A stretch of 64,000 nucleotides of DNA from Clostridium paridis (GCF_016765615.1 NZ_JAESWA010000022.1:583542-647541), one strand, 5' to 3'; shown: positions 42,542 to 51,871, numbered from the stretch's first letter. The notes: generated by a model from the sequence alone, not told the origin. Program-made: numbers and translations.

Positions 42542-43546
42542 TTATGAATATTTATTAATTAACCTATTTACTATATTTACTGCCTTTGATGGATCTTCAG
42601 TTATTGTTGTTTCTTTTGCTAACAAAAATCCTGTCGCTCCATTTTTAATAAACCAATAAATATCATCCACTTCTGCAGGAGATATTTCTTTCCCTTTAAC
42701 TAAAGAATCTAATAGATGAGTAGCTACTATTAATTCTCTTGATTTACATCTTTTAAATATCATTCTTTGTATAATTGGAATATTGTTTATCCCAACCTCA
42801 GGCACAAGGTCTCCTCTTGCGATAATAATGCCATCACATTCTTCTGATATGCTTTTTATATTTTCAACTCCCTTAAAAGTTTCAATCTTAGCATATATTT
42901 TAGGAAAGGCTTTTCCCATTTCTTTTGATTTATTAAAAATATAGTTTTTATAATTAAGCAAGCCTTCTTTACTTTCTATATAAGATAGTGCAATTATATT
43001 AAGTTCTGCTCTTATACAAAAATCAATATCCCTTTTATCTTTAGTACTTATACTTTTTTCCTCTCTTATATACCCTTTAATATTACAGCTTTTTTCTGCT
43101 CTAACAATTCCTCCTCTTTTAACCTTTCCAATTAGGAAGTCTTCATTTTTATTTACTATTTGAAGATTTATTGCACCATCTTGAAAGGTTATTTCCCTAG
43201 ATGTGATCTTCTTAAAATTATCTATATTCAAATTAAGAGGAATTAATTTTTCCTCTAATGATATTAATTCATTATATTTTTCATAGGAACATATTTTAAT
43301 TAGTTCCTTATGCAAGAGTCTAATTGGCTTTTGCATTTCACTCCATACCCTTATCTTACTTCCTTGTATATCTCCTAAAATATTAACATCAATCTCCTCT
43401 TCTCTTATTTTCTTCACCATTTCCCTAAAAAAATCCTCACTAAAGTGGGAGAAATTTAACCTGATTATATTTCCACCCGAATTTCTTAATTTATTTAATG
43501 TTGTCTTTTCTAATGTATTTGGTGCTACTGTACAAATTATATCCAT
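42542..43546 (-). CDS. Shortened pyruvate kinase homologue
   Basis: 334 residues against 470-585 for ordinary pyruvate kinase. It begins with DIICTVAPNT and has IRLNFSH, GDIQGSKIRV, KIETFKGVENI, IIARGDLVPEVG and VATHLLDSLV, i.e. a near-complete TIM barrel. A reduced B domain (about 70-165) is kept, but the C-terminal regulatory domain is absent. The substitution GDIQGSKIR for DTKGPEIR and other drift suggest altered or lost kinase activity. A single gene with AAGGGG before the ATG. Confidence 0.82.
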   Translation of the reverse strand: MDIICTVAPNTLEKTTLNKLRNSGGNIIRLNFSHFSEDFFREMVKKIREEEIDVNILGDIQGSKIRVWSEMQKPIRLLHKELIKICSYEKYNELISLEEKLIPLNLNIDNFKKITSREITFQDGAINLQIVNKNEDFLIGKVKRGGIVRAEKSCNIKGYIREEKSISTKDKRDIDFCIRAELNIIALSYIESKEGLLNYKNYIFNKSKEMGKAFPKIYAKIETFKGVENIKSISEECDGIIIARGDLVPEVGINNIPIIQRMIFKRCKSRELIVATHLLDSLVKGKEISPAEVDDIYWFIKNGATGFLLAKETTITEDPSKAVNIVNRLINKYS

Positions 43547-43642
43547 ATTTACCCCTTAAAAATTCCTTCTTTTTAATCCTATAATCTTAAACTAATTTTT
43601 ATTCATTAAATTATATTTAAAGGGAGAGACTATCAAGTACTA

Positions 43643-44104
43643 CTACCTCATAATTCCCTCCCAATCCTTGCTTATATCAAGCAATGCTTTACTAATATAA
43701 GGTTCAATCTCCCACAAAGAAATTCCCCTCTTTGTCATTACTTCAACGCACACAACACTATTTTCAATATTTGATACAATATAATAACTCATATCTTTTT
43801 TATAATCTGAAATCTTGAAATTCATCTTTTCTTTTTCAAAAGTAAATTTTTCATAAAACCTTTTTGAAAGAATACTCCCATCTCCAAATATTCTTAATTC
43901 CTCTTCATCTCCTTCTACAAGATTTAAATATAGATAGATATCAACCTTTGATTGATTAGCCAAGACTACCTTTTTAAGCAACATATCACCAAACCCTGAG
44001 TACTCAATATCATTCATAATTATGACAACGTGGTCTTCTTCCCTTAATTCTTTGGCAATTTTATTTCTTAAATAGCGATTTTCAATATCTATTCCATATT
44101 TCAT
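43643..44104 (-). CDS. Hypothetical cytoplasmic protein
   Basis: 153 residues, with no signal, membrane segment or cysteine cluster. The segments VVLANQSKVDIYLYLNLVEG and SNIENSVVCVEVMT faintly recall the strands of amidase_3 folds (Asn before a hydrophobic strand), but the zinc ligands are missing. I do not recognise the family. Strong AAGGAGGA before the ATG shows it is a real gene. Confidence 0.5.
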   Translation of the reverse strand: MKYGIDIENRYLRNKIAKELREEDHVVIIMNDIEYSGFGDMLLKKVVLANQSKVDIYLYLNLVEGDEEELRIFGDGSILSKRFYEKFTFEKEKMNFKISDYKKDMSYYIVSNIENSVVCVEVMTKRGISLWEIEPYISKALLDISKDWEGIMR

Positions 44105-44135
44105 ATGCTTCCTCCTTAAGAGAATTTAAGTTATA

Positions 44136-44175
44136 TATAGGGTTTTTTATAGGATACTTAACTTAAAACCCTATA
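44136..44175. repeat. Palindromic repeat, copy 1 of 3
   Basis: Arms TATAGGGTTTT / AAAACCCTATA (11 bp) enclose an 18-nt centre containing ATAGGATACTTAACTT. The same centre and arms recur at 51941-52042 and 58258-58297. Confidence 0.7.
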
Positions 44176-44309
44176 GAAAAGTGTAAACAGCAATGAATGT
44201 TTCAAAAGCTATTTACACTTTTTATTATTGTATGTTATTAGCTTTAAAAGGTTCTAAGGTGTATAACCATTTAATAAATTATAATGAAGCAAAAAAAGGA
44301 GTGATTTTC

Positions 44310-44780
44310 ATGAAAAAAGTTCTGGCAGCATTTTTAGCCTGCTCATTAATTTTCTTATTAAGTGGTTGTTCTCTTAAAGATCCTAAATACATAAATCTTG
44401 AGTCCAAGCCATCAGAACAATATTATACTCAAGAGTTAAAGGGCAAATTAAGTGATAGCGATGATTTTAAAGTATCGATACTTGATACTAATTTTTATAA
44501 AGAGAAGCAAATTCCTAAGGAAGAAAATAAATCATTTATAGACTTTATTAACTCAATACATCCTGAATACTACAAAGAAGCTTCAGTTGATAAAACCAAA
44601 AGATGTTTATATAAAGTGTATGTAACAATAAAAAATAGTAAATATCTTTTAAAAGTCTATGAAAATGAGGTTATAACCATTGCACCTTGGGATGGAGCTT
44701 TTGATGAAGATGTTTTAAGTGAATTAAGCATTCCACCTGGACAAAAGCTTATCTCTATATGTAAGCACTATATAAAATAA
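44310..44780 (+). CDS. Small lipoprotein
   Basis: 156 residues from ATG 44310, preceded by AAAGGAG; the frame extends upstream but without a ribosome binding site. A lipoprotein signal peptide ends in the lipobox LLSGC (Cys near residue 20). The mature part of about 135 residues is mixed alpha/beta, with the KDPKYINLESKPSEQYYTQE stretch. I know no family. It would be tethered to the outer face of the membrane. Confidence 0.7.
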   Translation: MKKVLAAFLACSLIFLLSGCSLKDPKYINLESKPSEQYYTQELKGKLSDSDDFKVSILDTNFYKEKQIPKEENKSFIDFINSIHPEYYKEASVDKTKRCLYKVYVTIKNSKYLLKVYENEVITIAPWDGAFDEDVLSELSIPPGQKLISICKHYIK

Positions 44781-44851
44781 GGCTAGAATACTCAAATAGT
44801 TGTCAGAATGTGTTATTATATAAATAAGTTATTTAGAAGGTAGGGATTTTT

Positions 44852-45709
44852 CTGTTTATAAAAACTTTAAATACACTAGATAAAGATATAATTAAATCTA
44901 TTAGAGAATTAGAACAGGTCTGCAAAACATATGATAAATTAAGTGGAGAGATGTTTCTTGATAATTCTCTAAACTTTAGTAAGGATATAAATAATATTTT
45001 TTTAGCTTACGAAGATAATCAATTAGTAAGCCTAATCAATATTTTTATTCCTACAAGGCATGAAGCTGAACTTTCTGCCTACACCCATCCTGATTATAGA
45101 AACATGGGATATTTTAGAGAATTACTAACCTCTGCAACTAGTGAACTTAAGAAATATAAAGTAAAAAGAATACTTTTTACTTGCGAGGCGCAATGCTTAG
45201 TTTCAAAGGATATTATAAAAAAGCTAGGGGCTAAATATGCCTTTACTGAGTATTCACTAGCATATGATTTTAACCATACTGAAAACAAAATTTTAAGTTC
45301 AATGAAATTATCTTCCCCTACAATTGATGATATTCCAACACTTATTTCCTTAGGTGAAGATATATTTGATGAAAATTATGAAGAATCAAAAAGTATTGCA
45401 ACAAAAGTATTTAACGCTGAGGATAGAGAACAGTTTTTGGCAGAAGTAGATGGAAAATATATAGGTATGTGCTCAGTAAGATTTGAGAATAATGAAGCAA
45501 TGATAAATGGTCTTGGTATATCTCCCATATATCAAGGTGAAGGATATGGCAAAGATTTAGTTTATTCCATCTTAAATGAATTAATTAAAAGAAACATCGA
45601 AAAAATTGCCATAGAAGTCGACAGTGACAATGATAAAGCATTTAATCTTTATCAAAAATGTGGCTTTAAAATCGAAACTGCTTTTGAATATTATAAAAAA
45701 AACCTTTAG
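44852..45709 (+). CDS. Tandem GNAT-family acetyltransferase
   Basis: 285 residues if started at CTG 44852, six bases after AAGGTAGGG. The first ATG (44951) has no good ribosome binding site and would cut into the first domain. Two GNAT domains are visible. The first (about 40-140) contains AYTHPDYRNMGYF. The second (about 155-285) has the acetyl-CoA loop YQGEGYGKDLV and the end YQKCGFKIETAFEYY. N-terminal acetyl-CoA-loop residues of the first domain are partly degenerate. The substrate is unknown. It shares a terminator with the convergent MerR-family gene. Confidence 0.82.
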   Translation: MFIKTLNTLDKDIIKSIRELEQVCKTYDKLSGEMFLDNSLNFSKDINNIFLAYEDNQLVSLINIFIPTRHEAELSAYTHPDYRNMGYFRELLTSATSELKKYKVKRILFTCEAQCLVSKDIIKKLGAKYAFTEYSLAYDFNHTENKILSSMKLSSPTIDDIPTLISLGEDIFDENYEESKSIATKVFNAEDREQFLAEVDGKYIGMCSVRFENNEAMINGLGISPIYQGEGYGKDLVYSILNELIKRNIEKIAIEVDSDNDKAFNLYQKCGFKIETAFEYYKKNL

Positions 45710-45730
45710 AGTAAAATCTAAAGGTTTTTT
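45695..45730. terminator. Bidirectional terminator between the GNAT and MerR genes
   Basis: AAACCTTTAGA / TCTAAAGGTTT stem, 6-nt loop (45711-45716), flanked by an A-run and a T-run. The stop codons of both genes lie inside it. Confidence 0.85.
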
Positions 45731-46545
45731 ATTTTATATTTTTTTCTAACTGGAATATATATTTCAGTTATGTATTCATCTGGATTATCTGTATCTGAAG
45801 CTCCCTTTATATACTTTTGATAAGAAGGAGCTATTACTTCATAATTTTGTTCTTCCTTCCATTTATATAAAGTATTATATACAAATTGAGCTCTTTGATA
45901 ACTTCCAACATACTTGGTATAAATACATAGTGATCCTTCTAACGTTCTTATATACTTATTATCTGTTTCCTCTACAGGAACTCCCATTTCCATATCCACC
46001 AAACTATTTTCAACGTATTCTTTATTATGATAAATAGATATGGGCTTATCATATACATGAAGTTTAAAGCCTTCAATTAGTGGTATAAGCTCATTAAATA
46101 ATTCTCCTTCTTCCCCTTCTTTAATAAATCTTCTTATACTTAAAATAGAAATTGGTTCCGTATTTATAATATTAATTTTTATATCTTCACAAATATTTAT
46201 AAATTTATTCCTGCTTTCAATTATATTAATATCCTTCTGCATTTGTTTTAGTATATCATTCTGTCTCTCTATTTGTTTTCTTATATATTCTTGCTTTTCT
46301 ATAATACAAGCCTTTAGATAATTATCATCATTTTTGTTAAGTATATTTAAAATCTCTATTAATGGGAACTGATACTCTTTTAATTTATTTATTAAATATA
46401 TTTTTTCTAATTGATCTATTGAATAATATCTATACTCATTCTCTTTGTTTATCCAAGCTGGTTTAATTAGGTCTATACTATCATAATATCTTAAAGTTTT
46501 TGAGGAGACCTTGCATAGCTTAGAAAATTCTCCAATTGTAAGCAT
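45718..46545 (-). CDS. MerR-family regulator with a GyrI-like effector-binding domain
   Basis: 275 residues. The N-terminal winged helix (IGEFSKLCKVSSKTLRYYDS, residues 3-22, and on to about 70) is followed by a dimerising coiled coil (75-115) and a GyrI-like ligand-binding domain (about 120-270). The layout is that of BmrR, a multidrug-responsive activator. ATG follows AAGGGGGG. No transporter gene is adjacent, so the target is unknown. Confidence 0.9.
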   Translation of the reverse strand: MLTIGEFSKLCKVSSKTLRYYDSIDLIKPAWINKENEYRYYSIDQLEKIYLINKLKEYQFPLIEILNILNKNDDNYLKACIIEKQEYIRKQIERQNDILKQMQKDINIIESRNKFINICEDIKINIINTEPISILSIRRFIKEGEEGELFNELIPLIEGFKLHVYDKPISIYHNKEYVENSLVDMEMGVPVEETDNKYIRTLEGSLCIYTKYVGSYQRAQFVYNTLYKWKEEQNYEVIAPSYQKYIKGASDTDNPDEYITEIYIPVRKKYKIKNL

Positions 46546-46570
46546 TAATAAATCCCCCCTTATTTATTAA

Positions 46571-47608
46571 TTATATCATTGAGTAATATTCAGATATCAT
46601 ATTAAAGGATGCTTTAGGATCCCAGGGCATATCCTTATAAGTATTCCCTAGCTTATCTTCGTAACTTTTAACTATGCCATAAGCTGCCATATCTAAATCA
46701 TATAAAGGCTCTTCTTTATGAGGATAATTTCCACTTATAAAAGTAAATACAAAAGCCCCTTCTACATCCTCTTCACAAAAAATATCTAATGATTCTTTTA
46801 TATATTTTGCCTGAATACTCTCATCTCTTTTATAATCTCCACTTATCTCTAAAGGGGTTTTACTTTTATCTACAATCGCCCAGCCATAACCTCCTTTATC
46901 TTCTGCTCCTTCATAGGTGCAGCACCCAAATTCTGTTATAATTACTGGTTTCTTATGTTTATAATATTTTTTCAATCCTTTTCTATATGTGTTTTTATTG
47001 TTTTTATCCATATAATAGTCTATACATACCATATCAAACAAATCCCAATCTACATCCTCCCAAGGACCAGAAGCATAAGTTATCTTTCCATTAAACTTAC
47101 TTTTAATAATATTTGTTGCTTTGGATAAGTATGAATTTAGATTTTTATTAAAAGATCCTTTAGAAAGAGTACTTTTTAGAAGCTTCATTGGCTTCATAAA
47201 AGTTCCTATTCTCTCAAAAGCTGTTTCTCCTAACACAAGTCCGTTCATAAAGAAGGTAAGTTCACAACCTGCAACAAAGATAATATCCTCTTGAGACTTC
47301 CTTAACTTCTCAGCTTCTTCAGCACATTTTTCATAATATTCTAGAGTTTCTTCTTCATTTTCATCTATGATAGCTGGAGAAAACCAAACTTGCAAATCAT
47401 TTTCTATTGCGTATTTTGCAGCTGTAGTTAATCTATATAAATCATAGCCTGAAATCCTAACTGCATTACAATGTAAATCATTTTTAATTATCTCCATCTC
47501 TCGTTTAACAATATTTGAATCGAACTTATCTCTTGAGGAATTATCTTTTCCATTAGTATAAGTTCCTACATCGTAATTGATACCTTTTATTCGTAATGCT
47601 TCACTCAT
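46571..47608 (-). CDS. TIM-barrel protein resembling GH-A glycoside hydrolases
   Basis: 345 residues. It begins with RIKGINYDVGTY, has a run of alternating strands and helices, an acid/base-like Glu in FVAGCELTFF (near residue 117) and a nucleophile-like Glu in VIITEFGCCTY (near 223). These features fit clan GH-A. There is no signal peptide. Such proteins are sometimes labelled as abortive infection proteins, a label I cannot support. It is a single gene with GGAAGGTG upstream; its substrate is unknown. Confidence 0.6.
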   Translation of the reverse strand: MSEALRIKGINYDVGTYTNGKDNSSRDKFDSNIVKREMEIIKNDLHCNAVRISGYDLYRLTTAAKYAIENDLQVWFSPAIIDENEEETLEYYEKCAEEAEKLRKSQEDIIFVAGCELTFFMNGLVLGETAFERIGTFMKPMKLLKSTLSKGSFNKNLNSYLSKATNIIKSKFNGKITYASGPWEDVDWDLFDMVCIDYYMDKNNKNTYRKGLKKYYKHKKPVIITEFGCCTYEGAEDKGGYGWAIVDKSKTPLEISGDYKRDESIQAKYIKESLDIFCEEDVEGAFVFTFISGNYPHKEEPLYDLDMAAYGIVKSYEDKLGNTYKDMPWDPKASFNMISEYYSMI

Positions 47609-47716
47609 ATCAAATTCACCTTCCTTAGTAAAATACTTTATATGTATAGTCTTTAAAATATTATATATTTTATGCTAAGATTATAAACCTTCTAGTAAGG
47701 GCAAGGTCAAATAAAA

Positions 47717-47744
47717 AAAAGAAACTCATTAATGAGTTTCTTTT
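47717..47744 (-). terminator. Terminator of the folate operon
   Basis: AAAAGAAACTCATT / AATGAGTTTCTTTT is a perfect palindrome overlapping the stop of folB-folK. On the minus strand it is followed by further T residues. Confidence 0.8.
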
Positions 47745-48550
47745 GCAATTTCTAAAAGTTCAAATACTCTTTTATTTATTAATGGGTGTAAATAAAATGG
47801 ACATATTTCATTTACTGGCTCAAGTACAAATAGTCTTTGATGCATTCTTGGATGCGGTAATATTACATGTTCATCATTTGATACTATATCATCCATAAAA
47901 ATTATATCTATATCTATTGTTCTAGGTCCCCATTTAATTACTCTCTCTCTTTTTAATTTCTGCTCTGTTTCCAATAGAAACTCCATTAATTCATTAGGTG
48001 CTAGTATGGTTTCGATTTCTATTGCACAATTTAAAAATTCATCTTGCTCTGTATAGCCCCAAGGCTCTGTCCTTATAAAACTTGAAGTCTTTAATACTTT
48101 ACATAAACTATGCTCATCAATTATTTCTATAGCTTTTTTTAAATTCTCTTCCTTATTTCCAAGATTCGAACCTAAAGATAACACTGCCCTGCTTCTTTTT
48201 CTAGTAATTTCAACTTCAACTGTATCTAAATTTCTATGTATAGGTGCCCAAGGCTTCTTAACTGATACCTTTATTTCCTTAACTAAAGGATATTTTAAAA
48301 GTACAAATTCACTAATTTTATTGCAAGCTGTTTCAATTAAATCATAACTTATTTTATTAAATTCCTTCTCTACTTTTTGTGATAATTCTCCATAATGCAC
48401 TGAAGCATTTAAATCACCAGTTCTTCCTGGCTTTTTTAAATCCAAAGTAAGCTCTAAGGATATTAAAAACTTTTGACCTAATTTTTTTTCTTCTTCAAAC
48501 ACACCATGGAAGGCAAAAACCTCTAAATCTCTAACATATAATTTATCCAT
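47729..48550 (-). CDS. folK: Bifunctional dihydroneopterin aldolase / HPPK (FolB-FolK fusion)
   Basis: 273 residues. Residues 1-117 form FolB (DLEVFAFHGVFEEEKKLGQK, then VHYGELS). Residues 118-273 form FolK (LSLGSNLGNKEENL, FIRTEPWGYTEQDEFLN, GPRTIDIDIIF, LPHPRMHQRLFVL). It performs two successive steps from dihydroneopterin to the pyrophosphorylated pterin used by FolP. All key motifs are present. Last gene of the folE-HD-folP-folBK operon, 4 bp after folP. Confidence 0.96.
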   Translation of the reverse strand: MDKLYVRDLEVFAFHGVFEEEKKLGQKFLISLELTLDLKKPGRTGDLNASVHYGELSQKVEKEFNKISYDLIETACNKISEFVLLKYPLVKEIKVSVKKPWAPIHRNLDTVEVEITRKRSRAVLSLGSNLGNKEENLKKAIEIIDEHSLCKVLKTSSFIRTEPWGYTEQDEFLNCAIEIETILAPNELMEFLLETEQKLKRERVIKWGPRTIDIDIIFMDDIVSNDEHVILPHPRMHQRLFVLEPVNEICPFYLHPLINKRVFELLEIAKETH

Positions 48551-48554
48551 AATA

Positions 48555-49367
48555 CTATTTATTTCTCCTAACTATAGCATCAGTCATTTGTGCAGCTCTT
48601 TTATTTTCCTTAACATCATGAACTCTCACAAAATCATAACCCTTCATTATTCCAACTACTGTGGTTGCAACAGTACCCTCTACTCTTTCCTCTGGAGGAA
48701 GATCTAAAGTTAGTCCTATCATAGATTTTCTTGAAGTAGCTAAAAGCATTGGATAACCTAGTGTTAATAATTCTTCTAATCTATCCATAACTTCAATGTT
48801 GTTTTCTAATGTTTTTGCAAAGCCTATACCAGGATCTAAAATAATATTTTCTTTTTTAACTCCTGCCTTCAATGCTATTTCAACAGATTCTTGAAGTTCC
48901 TTCTTCATATCTTCAATTATGTCAGTGTATTCCTTATTATCCTTATTATGCATTAGGCAGCACTGAACTTCATACTTAGCAGAAACTTTTGCCATATCCT
49001 TATCTTTTTTAAATCCCCAAACATCATTTATTAAGTCTGCTCCTGCTTTAATGGCAGCCTCTGCAACTTCTGCTTTATAGGTATCAATTGATATAATAAT
49101 ATCATGTTTTTCTTTTAAAGCTTTTATAATGGGAACTACCCTATTTATTTCTTCTTCTGCAGTTACATACATAGCGCCTGGCCTAGTAGATTCCCCTCCT
49201 ATATCAATAATATCCGCACCTTCAGCTATTAATTTTTCCCCTTGCTTTAAGGCTTGTTCTAAATTATTATATTTTCCACCATCAGAAAAGGAGTCTGGAG
49301 TAACATTAAGTATACCCATAATATAAGTCCTTTTTCCTAAATGAAATTCTTTATTACCTATTTTCAC
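48555..49367 (-). CDS. folP: Dihydropteroate synthase
   Basis: 270 residues, the normal length. Signature segments MGILNVTPDSFSDGGKY, DIGGESTRPGA, IISIDTY, NDVWGF and LDPGIGFAKT are complete. It joins the pterin to para-aminobenzoate and is the sulfonamide target. The start is GTG 49367 after AAAGGGGCG. It lies 12 bp downstream of the HD gene. Confidence 0.97.
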   Translation of the reverse strand: MKIGNKEFHLGKRTYIMGILNVTPDSFSDGGKYNNLEQALKQGEKLIAEGADIIDIGGESTRPGAMYVTAEEEINRVVPIIKALKEKHDIIISIDTYKAEVAEAAIKAGADLINDVWGFKKDKDMAKVSAKYEVQCCLMHNKDNKEYTDIIEDMKKELQESVEIALKAGVKKENIILDPGIGFAKTLENNIEVMDRLEELLTLGYPMLLATSRKSMIGLTLDLPPEERVEGTVATTVVGIMKGYDFVRVHDVKENKRAAQMTDAIVRRNK

Positions 49368-49379
49368 TTTATCGCCCCT

Positions 49380-49856
49380 TTAGTACTTTATTTCTAAATT
49401 CTTCTTACTATCATCCCAATTGCATCCAAGCGTAGCTTTACAATTATAGCATTCCCTAGATAGTTTATCCCCTTCATATATAAGGCTAGCCATAGGCGAT
49501 GTTTTCTGTATTCTCCTATGTCCTAAAATACCTTCTTTAATAAGCTCTTTTTCTTCAAATGAAAAGTTCATTCTGTCTAAAAAGCTTTTAGCTATTTCAT
49601 ATGAAGCCTCATTATGTGGGGTTCCTTTTTCATATTGTTCCCCTCTTCCTATATCATGGAGGAGTCCAATAATATAAATTATTTCCTTTGAAAATCCAAG
49701 ATTTCTTTCTAAATTAATTATGTAACATATTCTTGCCATATTTAAAAAATGCTCAAGATTATGTTTGCAATATATTCTATCCTTTTCTAATAGCTCAATA
49801 TTATTTAATAAAATTCTATATTCTCTGCTATTTAAGATTTCATTAACTCTATCCAT
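49380..49856 (-). CDS. HD-domain phosphohydrolase of the folate operon
   Basis: 158 residues. HD motif: KHNLEHFLN (His), [10 protein letters not shown] (HD), HNEAS and HRRIQ. Its position between folE and folP, overlapping folE by 8 bp, suggests it removes phosphate from the product of FolE (dihydroneopterin triphosphate), a step often lacking a dedicated gene. Similar HD proteins occur in clostridial folate operons. This role is inferred. Confidence 0.8.
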   Translation of the reverse strand: MDRVNEILNSREYRILLNNIELLEKDRIYCKHNLEHFLNMARICYIINLERNLGFSKEIIYIIGLLHDIGRGEQYEKGTPHNEASYEIAKSFLDRMNFSFEEKELIKEGILGHRRIQKTSPMASLIYEGDKLSRECYNCKATLGCNWDDSKKNLEIKY

Positions 49857-50406
49857 TAATCAGTTCTCTTACCTCTCTTCTAAGGTCAACATTTTCTTCA
49901 AAATCACCTCTATAAGAAGTAGTAATTGTCTTAGTGCCAGGCTTTTTAACACCTCTCATGGTCATACACATATGTTCCCCTTCTATAATAACCATCACAC
50001 CTTTTGGTCTTAAATATTCCATCATCGCATCTGCAATTTCAGCAGTTAGTCTTTCTTGTAATTGTGGTTTTTTAGCATAAACCTCCACAGTTCTGGCAAG
50101 CTTTGAAAGTCCTGCAACTTTTCCATTTGGAATGTAAGCTATATGTACCTTTCCAAAGAAAGGGACTAAGTGATGTTCACACATGGAATAATATGTAATA
50201 TCCTTCTCTATTACTAAATCATCTCTCTCAGCAGTAAAAGTTCTATCTAAATATTTTTCAGCTGTTTCTCCAATACCTGAAAATATCTCTTCATACATTT
50301 TACTTATTCTAAGTGGAGTATCCTTAAGACCTTCTCTGTCTGGATCTTCTCCAATAGCTTCTAAAATCATCCTTACTGCATCTTGTATTTTAATTTTATC
50401 AACCAT
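49849..50406 (-). CDS. folE: GTP cyclohydrolase I
   Basis: 185 residues from ATG 50406, with ATGGAGGTAAAACGG just before it; the upstream ATG (50421) overlaps that ribosome binding site. Zinc ligands and catalytic residues are in [18 protein letters not shown] and the [12 protein letters not shown] segment. It converts GTP to dihydroneopterin triphosphate, the first step of folate synthesis. First gene of the operon. Confidence 0.97.
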   Translation of the reverse strand: MVDKIKIQDAVRMILEAIGEDPDREGLKDTPLRISKMYEEIFSGIGETAEKYLDRTFTAERDDLVIEKDITYYSMCEHHLVPFFGKVHIAYIPNGKVAGLSKLARTVEVYAKKPQLQERLTAEIADAMMEYLRPKGVMVIIEGEHMCMTMRGVKKPGTKTITTSYRGDFEENVDLRREVRELING

Positions 50407-50503
50407 CCGTTTTACCTCCATATGTGCTTAGATATCTATTTTATCTATTAATTATATCATTAGTTTTAGTTCCTTTAATATATTTTTTTACTTTCTATTC
50501 CAC

Positions 50504-50532
50504 TTGACAATACTACTAGCATTAAAGATATT
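50504..50532 (+). promoter_or_regulatory. Possible promoter of the PHP gene
   Basis: TTGACA (50504-50509) and GATATT (50527-50532) are 17 bp apart, about 87 bp upstream of the PHP ATG. The -35 is perfect and the -10 is weak. Confidence 0.35.
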
Positions 50533-50618
50533 GTTCTCTTTTTTTCTTATTTTACTATTATATAACCAAAAAATGATATAAAATATATTTAATTTATTAA
50601 TTCTGAAAGGAGAAACCT

Positions 50619-51452
50619 ATGATAAAAGTTGATATGCATACCCATACTATAGCTTCTGATGGAAGACTTACCCCAAGAGAATTAATTACTAGGGCTAAGG
50701 AAAATGGTTCAATGATGCTTGCAATTACTGATCATGACACAGTTGATTCTTTACAAGAAGCTGCTACAATTGCTAGAGAATTATCTTTAGAATTTATTCC
50801 TGGTATAGAACTTTCAACTGTACATAATGGAGAATCTATTCATATGTTAGGATTTTTTAGAGATGACAGTTATAAAAATAAAGAATTACTGGATTTTTTA
50901 CTTTCATTAAAAGAACATAGAGTTAACAGAGGAAGAAAGATTGTAGAAAACCTAAAAAAGTATTTTAATATTGAAATTTCTTACGATAATGTTTTAAAGA
51001 GAGGAAAAGGTGTTATTGCTAGACCTCATATTGCTGATGAAATAATTGCAAGTGGATATCCATATACTAAAGATGAAATATTTGATAAGTTTATTTCAAA
51101 TAAAAGTCCCGCTTATGTAGAAAATAAAAAGATAACTGTTCCTGAAGGAATAGCCCTATTAAAAAAATATAATGCTTTAGTGTTTTTAGCTCATCCAATT
51201 CTAATAAGAAAAACTCCGATCAAAGATTTTACTGAGTTTGACTTTGATGGTTTTGAAGCAATTTATTTTCAAAACAAAAGTGAACAAACCAAGAAACTTA
51301 TTAAACTATGTGCAGAAAAGAATCTTTTAGTATCTGCTGGTGGAGACTTCCATGGTGATCTTGATGGAGACACTAAACATGGTGATTTAGGAATCACTGA
51401 GATTCCTGAAGAAATGCTAAATGCTTTTAAGAAAGCTTATTATAATATATAG
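50619..51452 (+). CDS. PHP-domain phosphoesterase (YciV/TrpH-like)
   Basis: 277 residues. Metal-binding motifs are MHTHTIASDG, AITDHDTVD, PGIELS, LAHPI and AGGDFHGD. These fit the family of nucleoside 3',5'-bisphosphatases and 5'-3' oligoribonucleases. It is cytoplasmic, a single gene divergent from folE, and preceded by AAAGGAGA. Confidence 0.9.
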   Translation: MIKVDMHTHTIASDGRLTPRELITRAKENGSMMLAITDHDTVDSLQEAATIARELSLEFIPGIELSTVHNGESIHMLGFFRDDSYKNKELLDFLLSLKEHRVNRGRKIVENLKKYFNIEISYDNVLKRGKGVIARPHIADEIIASGYPYTKDEIFDKFISNKSPAYVENKKITVPEGIALLKKYNALVFLAHPILIRKTPIKDFTEFDFDGFEAIYFQNKSEQTKKLIKLCAEKNLLVSAGGDFHGDLDGDTKHGDLGITEIPEEMLNAFKKAYYNI

Positions 51453-51460
51453 ATAAAAAT

Positions 51461-51501
51461 ATGAGTAGAATGCTTTTACACGCATTCTACTCATTTCTTT
51501 T
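51461..51501 (+). terminator. Terminator of the PHP gene
   Basis: ATGAGTAGAATGC / GCATTCTACTCAT, 13-bp stem, 8-nt loop, followed by TTCTTTTTTT. Confidence 0.9.
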
Positions 51502-51532
51502 TTTACTCTTATATCAAATTACTTCACTTCTA

Positions 51533-51871
51533 TTATCGCCCTTGAGAATTTTCCCTATCAATAGTATCTTGAGTAATTTGATCGAATTCTCCTGATGATG
51601 CATTAGTATTTGTTGTTCCTGTAGTATTATTGGTTGTAATACTATTAGTAGTTACAGTATTATCTGCACTAGACTTATCATCTAAGAATCCTTTGTTATC
51701 TGTTGTTGGATTATTTAATATACCAGCCATAACTAGTATTCCTAATATACCTGAAACAATATCCTGATAATTCTTAGGAAGTATATCTAGTCCAAACCCT
51801 TGTAATATTAGGGGAATCAATGCAAATATTGCTACCCATAAACCATAGTTTTTAAATCTAGATTTATCCAT
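51533..51871 (-). CDS. Orphan phi-LC3-like holin family protein
   Basis: 112 residues. RFKNYGLWVAIFALIPLILQ starts a hydrophobic helix (about 10-30), a second follows (about 38-54), and then the LNNPTTDNKGFLDD turn that recalls the DPTT-GLSDS motif of phi-LC3 holins. The last 45 residues are Asn/Thr/Ser-rich. No lysin or other phage gene is adjacent. It is either a domesticated holin or a protein export helper. ATG follows GGAGGAG. Confidence 0.65.
   Translation of the reverse strand: MDKSRFKNYGLWVAIFALIPLILQGFGLDILPKNYQDIVSGILGILVMAGILNNPTTDNKGFLDDKSSADNTVTTNSITTNNTTGTTNTNASSGEFDQITQDTIDRENSQGR

Noticed and set aside
46571-47608. Abortive infection (phage defence) protein
   Set aside because: The label is sometimes used for this kind of protein, but the sequence shows a GH-A-like barrel and no defence genes are nearby.
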